The notes below the pieces were generated by a model. The model worked only from the letters and a program-made list of their open reading frames with translations, was not told the DNA's origin and made no database searches. Position numbers and translations under genes: made by a program. 60,732 nt of DNA from Gammaproteobacteria bacterium (GTDB lineage: Bacteria; Pseudomonadota; Gammaproteobacteria; Arenicellales; JAANXG01): NCBI GenBank assembly GCA_024638505.1, contig JAHEKE010000007.1, positions 64,534 through 125,265 on the forward strand, in the 5' to 3' direction. Every line of letters starts with the position of its first letter. Positions within the stretch are counted from its first letter, which is position 1. Of this stretch, positions 28,035-36,941 are shown piece after piece.

Positions 28035-29207
28035 ATGAAAAAAACAATAACCAATGCTGTAAAACTACTCATAGTAGCGGGTTTGGTTGTCTATGTCCTG
28101 AATAACATTCAGTGGCGCGACACCGTCAGTTATATCGATGCGGAAAGCGGTGACGTCGTACGTATCGAGACAGGGGTAATTCTAGGAGACTGGGATGCAC
28201 CGACCATCGAGTTTATGCCTTCTGCTGCGGAACAGAGCGTGAAAGTTGATCGAGAAAGCGACGCTGCCCGTATCTCGCCCGGATTGTTTACCTATTTAGA
28301 AAATCTGGATTTTTATTATTTTACCATAGGCGTCGTGCTGATCATTTCTACGATTTTCTTTTCTGCTACCCGCTGGTGGTGGCTGCTGTGCACCAACCGT
28401 CTAGACGTTTCTCTGTTTGATAGTGTTCGCTACACCTGGCTCGGATTGTTTTTTAACAATGTTATACCGGGCCAAACCGGTGGAGATGTGGTCAAGGCAA
28501 TATATATTGCCCGACGGTGCCACGCCGATCGTATCCCTGCATTCTTATCGGTGTTCGTCGATCGCGCACTGGGTTTGGCTTCTCTCGCTCTGCTGGCAGC
28601 AATCGTGGTTACGTTCTCAGCAGAGAGGTTTATGCAGCTTGCGGTTGCCGTTTGGTCGCTGCTGCTCGCCGGAATCGTGCTGGCTTGCCTGATGTTCAGT
28701 CGGCGTTTACGCGAGCGGATCGGCCTGAAGAAACTGTTGTCCAGACTGCCGGCAAAGGTAAAGCATCTGCTTAAAGAGGTGGACAGAGCGATTTTTCTCT
28801 ATCGCAGCCATAAAAAAGGAATCAGCGCATGGCTGATACTGGGCGTTGGAAACCATGTTTTATCAGTGTCGGGAGTAGTGATGTTTGGGCACGCGGTGGG
28901 GGTAGGTATTCCAAGCAGCGAGTATTTTGTCTTGGTTCCAGTGATCATCATCGTGTCTGCGATACCGATTGCGCCAAACGGTTGGGGCATCGGTGAAGCT
29001 CTGTACGCCAAGCTGTTTGGTGAGTACGGCGCGGTCTATATCGCCGATACGCCCAACGCGCAGCTGGTAATGGCCACCCGCGGTATAGCCGTTTCGATTT
29101 TGTACAGAATTGTGCTCAGCGCGATTTCTTTACTGGGCGGTCTGGTGCTGATGTTCGAAAAGCAGCGTCTGAGCAGGCAGGAGATCCAGGAGCAGGCGAA
29201 AATTTAA
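28035..29207 (+). CDS. Flippase-like integral membrane protein (LPG synthase TM / UPF0104 family)
   Basis: 390 residues. One helix near the N-terminus (9-24), then a polar stretch of about 60 residues, then about six to eight transmembrane helices from residue 95 on. The family signature FNNVIPGQTGGDVVKA (near 138-153) and the later PIAPNGWGIGEALYAKLF (near 315-332) match the LPG_synthase_TM domain, without the catalytic aminoacyl-transferase domain of MprF. Such proteins are thought to move lipids or lipid-linked sugars. The hydrophilic segment after helix 1 is larger than usual. Substrate unknown. Confidence 0.85.
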   Translation: MKKTITNAVKLLIVAGLVVYVLNNIQWRDTVSYIDAESGDVVRIETGVILGDWDAPTIEFMPSAAEQSVKVDRESDAARISPGLFTYLENLDFYYFTIGVVLIISTIFFSATRWWWLLCTNRLDVSLFDSVRYTWLGLFFNNVIPGQTGGDVVKAIYIARRCHADRIPAFLSVFVDRALGLASLALLAAIVVTFSAERFMQLAVAVWSLLLAGIVLACLMFSRRLRERIGLKKLLSRLPAKVKHLLKEVDRAIFLYRSHKKGISAWLILGVGNHVLSVSGVVMFGHAVGVGIPSSEYFVLVPVIIIVSAIPIAPNGWGIGEALYAKLFGEYGAVYIADTPNAQLVMATRGIAVSILYRIVLSAISLLGGLVLMFEKQRLSRQEIQEQAKI

Positions 29208-29344
29208 CAGCCAGCCAACCCCAGGCCTCGGCAAACTGACGGTGCATTGCGGCAGCCTCATATCATCCTGGCAGCATAGACCAACTGATTTGTGCGCTTC
29301 GCTCCCTGGACCGATCATTAAGGTTGAAACGAAACGCTGCGCTT

Positions 29345-29827
29345 TTATCTCTGCAAGGTGACGCGAACGGTGACGGTGCTGCCCGTGCTGCGGTTGATCG
29401 CCGCACTATTCACCTCGATTCCAATTTGTCGCAGCCTTTCCAGCCAGACTATCCATTGATCAAAATCCACGCCGGTTAACCAAATGTTTACTCGGCCATC
29501 TTCGTCGGGGGCCATCCTTCTTATTTTACTACTGATATCCGATTGCTGAGCGCTGCGCTCAATGATGGTCAACAGCGGTTCGCTACTTAACTGTTTTTTT
29601 GATTGGTTGCGCCGCAGTAAGGGTTCAATCTCACTCTGCTGTCTTCGCATCCAAGCCAGCGTTTCCTGCTTCAGCGGTATCTGCACTCTCAGCCGATTTA
29701 ACTCATCCTGCCAGGGCTGCCAGACGAAGGTGTAAGCAAGAATCAACAGGGCGCCAACAATACCCCAGCCCAGTACAGCGCGTTCCCTGTCGTTCAGGCT
29801 CTGTACTCTCTGTTTGAGCTCTAACAC
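29345..29827 (-). CDS. gspM: Type II secretion protein GspM
   Basis: 160 residues from the GTG at 29825-29827, 10 nt after the gspL stop. The open frame reaches further upstream, but only inside gspL and from a poorer start. One transmembrane helix (about 20-37, LGWGIVGALLILAYTFVW) follows a short cytoplasmic part; the rest is a periplasmic ferredoxin-like domain. GspM partners GspL in the inner-membrane platform. It is the last gene of the gsp run, with no gspN after it. Confidence 0.84.
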   Translation of the reverse strand: MLELKQRVQSLNDRERAVLGWGIVGALLILAYTFVWQPWQDELNRLRVQIPLKQETLAWMRRQQSEIEPLLRRNQSKKQLSSEPLLTIIERSAQQSDISSKIRRMAPDEDGRVNIWLTGVDFDQWIVWLERLRQIGIEVNSAAINRSTGSTVTVRVTLQR

Positions 29828-29837
29828 TAGTGAGTAA

Positions 29838-31019
29838 TCATGCTGACTGCAGTTTAAAACGCGCGCTGACTTTGTTATCCCGAGACCCCGACGATAACAG
29901 CTCCGCCTGAACATTTTTATCCTGCGCGAATCGTTGTTTCAATCGATCGAGACCGGCGAAATCTTTAGTCGTACAGGTAATGAGTAACGTATTTTCGCGA
30001 AACGTAATCTCTTCTAGGGTCGCTTGATCACTAGTCACCACGCGCGCAACCGCGGATAGCAGCATTTGAAACCGTCCCGCTGCGACTGTTTCCGTCTGCA
30101 GCATTCTCATCTGCTGCTCCATTTGAAGACGTGGGTTGACGATTCTCGTAACATGAGGGAAGGATTGTTGAAAAATTTCGACAATCTCCCGGTCGATTTC
30201 CCGATTCTGCCGATAAAGCAGATAGTTTTCGTACATGTCTATACCGATTTTAGTCAGCAATCCAAGGCACAGCAGGATGGCAGCTGCGCGATACATGCGT
30301 TTCAATCTGCCTGCATGTTTATGCGTATCGAGATCCTTGAGAATATTGATTTGATCGAACGGAGTATGCTGGTGCGTTAGCCAGTCCGAAAAGGTTCGGC
30401 CGATATCCCAATGCCTCACCGCGCTGCCGCCAAACCCTATTAAGCGCTGCGCTGTCTCTGCGTCATTGACCGCAATAGGGATTTGCGTGTCGCTGAGTGA
30501 ATCCCACCAGTATTGCAGCGCATTGGCGTCAAAAACCATTCCGCTGCACTCGCCCGTACGCAATAGAAAGGAACCGTTTTTTTTCCTAGCCAGAGTGAGT
30601 CGCGTTTGATCGTGCAGGGGAACGAGCAGGAACTCGGGTATCAGCGCGTCCACCTCCCAACCCAGCTTTGTAAAGTCGGCTCTGACGGTATCAATGTACC
30701 GTTTATCAATAACTGCAACGGTCACGTTTTGCCCGAAGTTCCAGTGCAGCATGGTAAACACCAGTTCGTCCACGTCTGTTGCCAGGCGTTCTTCCAGCGC
30801 ATAGGGAATTGCGGCCAGCACTTTAGCCTTTGATCGCGCCGGCAGATCAACACGGTGAATGGTAACCAGGCTGCCCGGAACAATACCCACCATCGCATTC
30901 AGGCGATCGGGTACAGGCAGAGATTGCAGTGTCTCGCTGATCCCACTGCCGATAACCTCACCCTGCCGGTCGACCAAAGCCCATTCGTAAGGTGCCTCAA
31001 CGCTGAAATACAAGATCAC
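29838..31019 (-). CDS. gspL: Type II secretion protein GspL
   Basis: 393 residues. Cytoplasmic actin-like domain (1-240), one transmembrane helix (about 255-272) and a periplasmic ferredoxin-like domain. GspL anchors the GspE ATPase to the membrane and binds GspM. Its start overlaps the gspK stop by 4 nt. The domain layout and position between gspK and gspM fix the call even though GspL sequence is weakly conserved. Confidence 0.9.
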   Translation of the reverse strand: MILYFSVEAPYEWALVDRQGEVIGSGISETLQSLPVPDRLNAMVGIVPGSLVTIHRVDLPARSKAKVLAAIPYALEERLATDVDELVFTMLHWNFGQNVTVAVIDKRYIDTVRADFTKLGWEVDALIPEFLLVPLHDQTRLTLARKKNGSFLLRTGECSGMVFDANALQYWWDSLSDTQIPIAVNDAETAQRLIGFGGSAVRHWDIGRTFSDWLTHQHTPFDQINILKDLDTHKHAGRLKRMYRAAAILLCLGLLTKIGIDMYENYLLYRQNREIDREIVEIFQQSFPHVTRIVNPRLQMEQQMRMLQTETVAAGRFQMLLSAVARVVTSDQATLEEITFRENTLLITCTTKDFAGLDRLKQRFAQDKNVQAELLSSGSRDNKVSARFKLQSA

Positions 31020-31966
31020 GGCAGGCCTCTTCGCCGGTGTATAACCCTGACCTGCTGCGTCGAGCCCACTTTCTGCAGCAGGCTAAAAAGCCTGCCCCGC
31101 AGGCGGCCGAATTCAGCCCGGCTCCGCACTTCGAAAAATTGACTGGACACGTCAATCAGCGGGCCGATCTGATCGCCCTGCCCAGCCAGTTCCGCAGCGC
31201 CGAGAAACTCGCCGGCATCCTGATATCCCTCTTCTCCACGCCCCTGCGCAAGGGCTTCCGCCGCAGGCTCACCGAGGATTGTCGGGCTCAGCGCCCGCAG
31301 CAGCGCAATAGGGGCGGTATTGATGTTTATTTTTGCATCAACTGTGGGCAGTGCTGCTATAAAGGGTTCCAGTTTATTGATCACGGCGTCATCAAAACCG
31401 GCGACCCAGATTAGTTCACCCGTACTGCCGAACGCCTGGTTAGCAGAGCGGTAAGGGGGGGTTAAAGAGAGGTAATCCGGATCTTCCGCCCCCCGCGGAC
31501 CGCTGACGTCAAAATCCGCGTCTATCCAGTCGATGGCGGCATCGGCCAGGGCTTCATCTATTTCCAGCACGCGCAGCAGGCGTTGGAACAGCGCGTACCA
31601 CGGATCTTCTCTACTCCTCAGATTGTTCAAGTTAAAGCGACCCTGCAAATCCACTACTTCCGCCTGCATCCTGCCCTCATTGATCTGGGTTTCAGGTAAC
31701 AGGTTGTGCCAAGCTTCAAGCAAATGGTCGTTTGTATTACCCTGCATATCCCGTTGTAAAACCTTGACCGCCCACTGCTCACTGCCCGTCATCATGTGAT
31801 ACATCTGTTCGTAATCACGCAGATTTGAAACGCGTCGGATGGCCATGTATTCATCCTCGATGAGGTAGACCGACAGCACAGTCAGCAAAACCAGAATGAA
31901 CAGTACGGTCAATAGCGCCACACCATGCTGACCGAATCCGGTTGGGTATTTCTGCTTGTCAGCCAT
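31016..31966 (-). CDS. gspK: Type II secretion minor pseudopilin GspK
   Basis: 316 residues from the ATG at 31964-31966, overlapping the gspJ stop by 8 nt. Prepilin cleavage is after HG, giving VALLTVLF; the absence of Glu5 is normal for GspK, which caps the pseudopilus tip with GspI and GspJ. The large inserted alpha-domain (DEALADAAIDWIDADFDVSG, GAEDPDYLSL) with acidic calcium-ligand-like residues is typical. Confidence 0.93.
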   Translation of the reverse strand: MADKQKYPTGFGQHGVALLTVLFILVLLTVLSVYLIEDEYMAIRRVSNLRDYEQMYHMMTGSEQWAVKVLQRDMQGNTNDHLLEAWHNLLPETQINEGRMQAEVVDLQGRFNLNNLRSREDPWYALFQRLLRVLEIDEALADAAIDWIDADFDVSGPRGAEDPDYLSLTPPYRSANQAFGSTGELIWVAGFDDAVINKLEPFIAALPTVDAKININTAPIALLRALSPTILGEPAAEALAQGRGEEGYQDAGEFLGAAELAGQGDQIGPLIDVSSQFFEVRSRAEFGRLRGRLFSLLQKVGSTQQVRVIHRRRGLP

Positions 31967-32567
31967 TACTAGCAACGGCAAACAAACGCTGGTATTGGTT
32001 TCCATTCCGCAGGGTTATTACAAATTCGACCCCGACAGGTAAGGTGCTCACCCCGGTCCAGTTAGTTTCCACTTCAAGCGTATCCGCCGGCGAATAAAAA
32101 AAATAGCGCACGGCAGCAGCCTCTATTCCCTGCAATACCGTGCTTACATACTCCTTACTGTCTTGATCGCGATCAAGAACCGCCCACCGCACACGCTGCA
32201 AGTTTCCCTCAACGAGACGCCAGGCGATGCGCTGCAAGCGGGATGTGATGCCCAGCGTGGGGCTGAGCTGCGACGTGGTCAGGCGGAGAAACTCGCCTTC
32301 CGCCAGCGGCAGCTCCCCGCCCGAAACCAGCGCGCCCTCAAGGTCACCAAAGCCGTCGCGCACCGGTCTATTGATCATGAAGCGCACATCGGTCTGCATC
32401 AGGGTCATAACCCGCTGCAGTGACGTCAGTTCATCCTGACGGTCGTTAATGATTGTTCTCGCGTCAAGGAAACGTATCAGCCCCGTGTAGCTGATAGCGG
32501 CGATTACCGCAAAAATACTGATTGCCACCACCATCTCCAACAGAGTAAAGCCCCCGGTCTGTTTCAT
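31959..32567 (-). CDS. gspJ: Type II secretion minor pseudopilin GspJ
   Basis: 202 residues beginning MKQTGGFTLLEMVVAISIF, with prepilin peptidase cleavage between Gly6 and Phe7 and Glu5 of the mature protein. The body shows the GspJ beta-rich pattern (QRVMTLMQTDVRFMINRPVRD). It forms the pseudopilus tip with GspI and GspK. Start overlaps the gspI stop by 4 nt, end overlaps gspK by 8 nt. Confidence 0.93.
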   Translation of the reverse strand: MKQTGGFTLLEMVVAISIFAVIAAISYTGLIRFLDARTIINDRQDELTSLQRVMTLMQTDVRFMINRPVRDGFGDLEGALVSGGELPLAEGEFLRLTTSQLSPTLGITSRLQRIAWRLVEGNLQRVRWAVLDRDQDSKEYVSTVLQGIEAAAVRYFFYSPADTLEVETNWTGVSTLPVGVEFVITLRNGNQYQRLFAVASNG

Positions 32568-33061
32568 TGTGCCTCCTCGTCGCCTGCTCCGTTTTCCGGA
32601 ACCGCTGTCTCGCCTGAAATAGCTTCCAAGCTTTGGACGCCCTCCACACTTTGCTCTTCCGCTTGGTTTTGCGCCGGTTCGGGCGCAGCCGGTGGGGAGT
32701 ACCTGGATAAGTAACCGAATAAGGTAGCGCTCACGTGCTGGAAGTCCTTATCATGAAAAACCGTCAAATCAATCCTGAGTAAGTCCGGGTCAGGCGTGGT
32801 GCTCACTTCCTCCCGGGTGTACCAGATTCTGCCCCCCATTTCGCGCTGAAACTCGGTGCTGACCGGGCTGGGCCACGTACGCGTAATCCTCAGCTCTGCC
32901 AGCCGGTTGCTGGCGATCCATGAGGCCAGCGCGCGATCTTCCGTAGCTTGCAGCAGTTCAACCGCGCTGTGCGTGGTTTTAACCACGGCCATGATACCGA
33001 TGGCGGCGATTGCCAGCGCCGCCAGAATTTCGAGCAGGGTAAATCCTCGTTCAGATGTCAT
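32564..33061 (-). CDS. gspI: Type II secretion minor pseudopilin GspI
   Basis: 165 residues, beginning MTSERGFTLLEILAALAIA; cleavage after Gly6. About 120 residues is usual for GspI; here the C-terminal 45 residues are an added Pro/Ala/Glu/Gln-rich acidic tail (SPPAAPEPAQNQAEEQSVEG) after the fold, an oddity of this protein. It overlaps gspH by 11 nt and gspJ by 4 nt. Confidence 0.92.
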   Translation of the reverse strand: MTSERGFTLLEILAALAIAAIGIMAVVKTTHSAVELLQATEDRALASWIASNRLAELRITRTWPSPVSTEFQREMGGRIWYTREEVSTTPDPDLLRIDLTVFHDKDFQHVSATLFGYLSRYSPPAAPEPAQNQAEEQSVEGVQSLEAISGETAVPENGAGDEEAQ

Positions 33062-33593
33062 CTTTTCGCGTTCGTTCTACGCGAATATTCAACGAATCAT
33101 CCAGAGACACAACGTGCCAAAACTCGTCGCCCGCCACGGCCAGGCGGAAAGGCGTGATCTCGTCGAGGCCCTGTATGATAACCCGCCCCCTGTGCGCCAC
33201 GGTTTGCTGTGGAACCTCAAAGCGAATGGAAAGATAATCGGGGAAGTAACGCGGTCTCAATACATCGTCACGCGTGACCGGTTTCCATTCGTTGTCTGCC
33301 AGCAGGAATTGATAGCGCTTCCGCTTCTGGTCAATCTCGACGGCGTAAATTCTGCCCGATATCATGCTGACATCTCTAACGTGTTCGGTCAGCCGGGCGA
33401 ACCGTCGCGCTTCCAGTTGCGCAATCTGATCCAGATCCCGCCCCAGGTTAACCCCTACCAGACTCACCGTCAGCACGACGAGCGCTACCACCACCATAAT
33501 CTCCAGCAGAGTGAATCCGTTTTGTCGACGGATACCTGTCTGCCGCCCAACCGGGCAGCGCGCAGCGTGATGCGGACTGCCGTCGACGCACAC
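33051..33593 (-). CDS. gspH: Type II secretion minor pseudopilin GspH
   Basis: About 180 residues. The prepilin site RRQNG/FTLLEIMVVVALVV is clear, and the FimT/GspH body follows. The start is uncertain: no ATG lies near the cleavage site. A GTG at 33591-33593 gives a leader of about 26 residues; a TTG at 33681-33683 inside gspG would give a 56-residue leader. I chose the GTG as the shorter. Either leader is longer than the usual 6-10 residues. Confidence 0.8.
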   Translation of the reverse strand: MCVDGSPHHAARCPVGRQTGIRRQNGFTLLEIMVVVALVVLTVSLVGVNLGRDLDQIAQLEARRFARLTEHVRDVSMISGRIYAVEIDQKRKRYQFLLADNEWKPVTRDDVLRPRYFPDYLSIRFEVPQQTVAHRGRVIIQGLDEITPFRLAVAGDEFWHVVSLDDSLNIRVERTRKDDI

Positions 33594-33658
33594 CCCTGAC
33601 TGATCTTTCCCCGCGTCGTGCTTGTGTATCGCTATCTGCAGAATCGACTGAACGATTG

Positions 33659-34090
33659 TCAACTTCTCTGATCCAGATTCCAATTCCCGATTTCATCATC
33701 TACGCCCTGCCCGCCGCTGCGCCCATCCGCGCCATATGACCAGACGTCGATTTCCATTTTTTCCCCGGGACTTAGATACTGGTATGGATTTCCCCAGGGA
33801 TCGGCGGGTAACCGTTCGATGTAACCGCCTTTCCGCCAGTTTTTCGCCATCGGCTCACCAGAGGGCGGTTTGATCAGCGCCTCTAAACCCTGCTCAGTGC
33901 TGGGGTAATTGAAATTATCCAGTTTGTACATCTTTAACGCTGTGCTCAGCGCCTGTACATCGACTTTGGCCTTCGCGATCATAGCCTGGTCCTGTCGACC
34001 CAGCACTCTCGGCAAAACGAGCGTAGCCAGTAACCCGATAATCACGATCACTACCATTACTTCTAACAGTGTAAAACCGCGTTGTCGCAT
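33659..34090 (-). CDS. gspG: Type II secretion major pseudopilin GspG
   Basis: 143 residues. Leader MRQRG, cleavage, then FTLLEVMVVIVIIGLLATLV. The calcium-binding C-terminal region (DPWGNPYQYLSPGEKMEIDVWSYGADG) is intact. GspG builds the pseudopilus shaft. It lies 9 bp downstream of gspF. Confidence 0.96.
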   Translation of the reverse strand: MRQRGFTLLEVMVVIVIIGLLATLVLPRVLGRQDQAMIAKAKVDVQALSTALKMYKLDNFNYPSTEQGLEALIKPPSGEPMAKNWRKGGYIERLPADPWGNPYQYLSPGEKMEIDVWSYGADGRSGGQGVDDEIGNWNLDQRS

Positions 34091-34099
34091 GTAACCACC

Positions 34100-35335
34100 T
34101 CAACTAATTAACTGATTTAAATCAAATATGGGCAGCAATATCGCGAGAACGATTAACAGCACTATTGCCCCCATGGTTAGTATCATGGCCGGTTCAAACA
34201 AGCCAACCAGTACAGCGATTCTCGCTTCCAGTTCACGTTCCAGCGCAGAAGCCGCTTTTTCCAGCATCTCATCCAGTCTTCCGCTCTGTTCTCCGCTTGC
34301 AACCATCTGTATGAGTAAGGGTGGAAAGTTTCCATTGCGTGCCAAAGCACGATGTATGCTAACACCCTCAGCCACTTCGCCGGCGGCGTCGGCCAGGTTC
34401 TGGCGCAGTACGACATTAGTCATTACACCCTCGCTTGCGCGCATGGCCGATAAAAAGGGAACCCCGCTTCCCACCATGATGGCCAGGGTTCGCGCCATTC
34501 TTGCCGTGTTTGATCCAAGTGATAAACGGCGCACACCCGGAAATTTTAGAATCATCTGATGGATGACAGTTTTCATGCCGGCGTTTCTCAGGGCGAACGC
34601 ACCCGCCGCCCACAACCCCAGGACTGCAGCGATCAACCAGATGCCATGATCAAGCATGAACTCGCTGATGCTGATAAGCGCTTGCGTCAAGAACGGTAAG
34701 GCCTGACCGGTATCCTCAAATACCTGCACGACTTTTGGAACCACGTACACGAGCAATCCAACGACGATCAGCATGGCAACAAGGGTAAGGATCACGGGAT
34801 AAATCAGCGCCACACTTATGCGCTGCTGTATGCCCCGCCTGGTTTCTACAAACTCTGCTAAACGCTCTAACACCTCGTCCAGGTTACCGGACTGCTCTCC
34901 GGCGGCAACAGCAGCATGATAGATTTCGATGAAGGAGCGCGGATACTGCGCTATGGCTTCAGCCAGGGATCGACCCTCGACGACCTGCGAGCGAACCCCG
35001 CTCAGTACGGATTTAACCTGATGCCCCTCGGCTTGCTGAACGAGAGAGGATAAAGACTCCTCCACGGTCAAGCCAGCACTGAGCAGAGTGGCGAATTGAC
35101 GCGTGATGATGGCAAGTTCGCCGGTTTTGATTCTGCCGCGTCGCGCTGTCGCTGGCTTGCTTTCGGGCGCAGTTACCTGGGTTGCTGCCGATTCATCCGT
35201 CACCGCCACAACGTTCATCGGCGTCAGTCCCTGCTCCCGCAGGTTTTGCCGAACCTGTCGGGCAGAATCTCCATTGGAGATGCCTTTTCTGGTTCGGCCC
35301 TGCAGATCTAAGGCCTGATATTCAAAAGCGCCCAT
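34100..35335 (-). CDS. gspF: Type II secretion inner-membrane platform protein GspF
   Basis: 411 residues from ATG 35333-35335 (MGAFEYQALDLQGRTRKG, the standard GspF N-terminus); the frame extends 60 codons upstream into non-homologous sequence, partly inside gspE. Two repeated T2SSF domains (about 70-195 and 275-395) with three transmembrane helices; the second-domain motif VASGEQSGRLDEMLEKAA mirrors AAGEQSGNLDEVLERLA in the first. It sits in the platform above the GspE ATPase. Confidence 0.95.
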   Translation of the reverse strand: MGAFEYQALDLQGRTRKGISNGDSARQVRQNLREQGLTPMNVVAVTDESAATQVTAPESKPATARRGRIKTGELAIITRQFATLLSAGLTVEESLSSLVQQAEGHQVKSVLSGVRSQVVEGRSLAEAIAQYPRSFIEIYHAAVAAGEQSGNLDEVLERLAEFVETRRGIQQRISVALIYPVILTLVAMLIVVGLLVYVVPKVVQVFEDTGQALPFLTQALISISEFMLDHGIWLIAAVLGLWAAGAFALRNAGMKTVIHQMILKFPGVRRLSLGSNTARMARTLAIMVGSGVPFLSAMRASEGVMTNVVLRQNLADAAGEVAEGVSIHRALARNGNFPPLLIQMVASGEQSGRLDEMLEKAASALERELEARIAVLVGLFEPAMILTMGAIVLLIVLAILLPIFDLNQLIS

Positions 35336-35390
35336 CAGCTGCCGGGAAAACGTGCGCGGGTGGTTGTCACGTGCGGCTTCTCTCCTGTCT

Positions 35391-36929
35391 CTAGCTGTCG
35401 ATAGACACCCGCAGTACCTCGTCAATACTGGTTTTTCCTGCAAGCACCCTGTCGAAACCGTTTTGCGCGATACCCTTGGTAGACCGACGAACATACCTGA
35501 GCAATTCGTCCTCACTCACTCGATCGTGGATCATAGCGCGCAGATGATCATCGATAACGACGAGTTCGTAGATACCTGTGCGGCCGCGGTAACCCATTTG
35601 GTCACAAACCGTGCAGCCCACAGGCTTATACAATTGAGCACCGTCACCTGCTGCCAATCCCACCAGCCGACACTCCTCCTCGCTTGGCGCGTAGGGCTGG
35701 GTACAGGCAGCGCACAAGACGCGGACAAGGCGCTGCGAAAGCACCGCAATCAGGCTTGATGAGATGAGAAACGATTCCATCCCCATGTCCATCAGGCGAG
35801 TGACCGCACCGATGGCGGTGTTGGTGTGCAGCGTGGATAAAACAAGATGCCCGGTTAGACTGGCCTGTACCGCAATTTCAGCGGTCTCCAGATCTCTGAT
35901 CTCACCAACCAGCACGACGTCGGGATCCTGCCGCAGAATGGATCGCAGACCGCTGGCAAACGTGAGTCCTATCTTCGCGTTGACCTGTGTTTGGCCGACG
36001 CCATCCAAATCATACTCGATCGGGTCTTCTACGGTCAGAATATTCAGCTGTTTCCGATTCAGTCGAGTCAGGCCGGCGTAGAGTGTGGTGGTTTTGCCTG
36101 AGCCGGTGGGACCGGTAACTAAAATGATGCCGTGCGGGGTGTGAATCAGCCGGTCGAATTTCTCCCTGATCTCGTCATTCATTCCCAACTGTTCAATGTC
36201 CAGGCTGGACGTCGTCTTATCAAGAAGTCTGAGCACAACGCGCTCACCGTGCTGCGTTGGCAATGTTGACACCCGCACGTCAACCGGATGATCGCCGACG
36301 CGCAGGGAGATGCGACCGTCCTGCGGCAACCGCTTTTCGGCGATATCCAGTCTGGCCATCACTTTGATACGGGCCGCCAATGCACCATGCAGGGCACGTT
36401 TGGGTTCGAGTACATCCCGCAGAACGCCATCGACGCGCAGTCGTACTACTGAAGTCTGTTCAAATGCCTCTAAATGGATATCCGACGCGCCCTCTCGAAT
36501 AGCCTGAGTGAGTAATGCATTGATCAAGCGAATAATGGGCGCCTCGTCTACCGCCTCCAGCAGATCCGTCGTCTCCGGCAGTTCGCCAGCAAGACGCTCA
36601 AGATCAAACTCGCTATCCAAGTCATCAACCATTTGGGTAGCTTCGGACTGTCCCTTGTCATAGGCCTGCCGCAAAATGCGGTCAAAAGTGGTTTGATCTG
36701 TCTGGTGGAACCTGAGCGGTCCGGCCAGCTTCCGACGCAGCTCGGTTACGACATCGAATCCGGGCAGGTTAGAGCACAACACGTGATTGTGGCCCTGGCT
36801 TTGGAACAGTGCCAGCACGTTGTTTCTTTTGGCAAACAAATACGGGACGGTAGTAACGAACTCCGGGTTTACCTGATCAAGCCACTGCTCATGCACGTTA
36901 TCGAATAGAGCTTGTGCCTGCTCAGTCAC
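35391..36929 (-). CDS. gspE: Type II secretion ATPase GspE
   Basis: 512 residues from the GTG at 36927-36929, which has a GAGGGA site 6 nt upstream; an upstream in-frame start lies inside gspD. N1E/N2E domains, Walker A GPTGSGKTTTLYAGL, Asp box, Walker B DPDVVLVGEIRD, His box, and a four-cysteine zinc element (CAAC plus CTVC about 37 residues later) before YRGRTGIYEL. It powers pseudopilus assembly. Confidence 0.95.
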   Translation of the reverse strand: MTEQAQALFDNVHEQWLDQVNPEFVTTVPYLFAKRNNVLALFQSQGHNHVLCSNLPGFDVVTELRRKLAGPLRFHQTDQTTFDRILRQAYDKGQSEATQMVDDLDSEFDLERLAGELPETTDLLEAVDEAPIIRLINALLTQAIREGASDIHLEAFEQTSVVRLRVDGVLRDVLEPKRALHGALAARIKVMARLDIAEKRLPQDGRISLRVGDHPVDVRVSTLPTQHGERVVLRLLDKTTSSLDIEQLGMNDEIREKFDRLIHTPHGIILVTGPTGSGKTTTLYAGLTRLNRKQLNILTVEDPIEYDLDGVGQTQVNAKIGLTFASGLRSILRQDPDVVLVGEIRDLETAEIAVQASLTGHLVLSTLHTNTAIGAVTRLMDMGMESFLISSSLIAVLSQRLVRVLCAACTQPYAPSEEECRLVGLAAGDGAQLYKPVGCTVCDQMGYRGRTGIYELVVIDDHLRAMIHDRVSEDELLRYVRRSTKGIAQNGFDRVLAGKTSIDEVLRVSIDS

Positions 36930-36935
36930 AGTTAG

Positions 36936-36941
36936 TCCCTC
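36936..36941 (-). promoter_or_regulatory. Ribosome-binding site that sets the gspE start
   Basis: GAGGGA overlaps the gspD stop codon and lies 6 nt before the gspE GTG. It supports the GTG over the longer frame and implies coupling of gspE translation to the end of gspD. Confidence 0.75.

Noticed and set aside
31016-31966. Missing Glu5 in GspK
   Set aside because: A known property of GspK, not a defect.
32856-33599. 247-codon plus-strand open frame
   Set aside because: Antisense to gspH and gspI, both of which have clear prepilin motifs.
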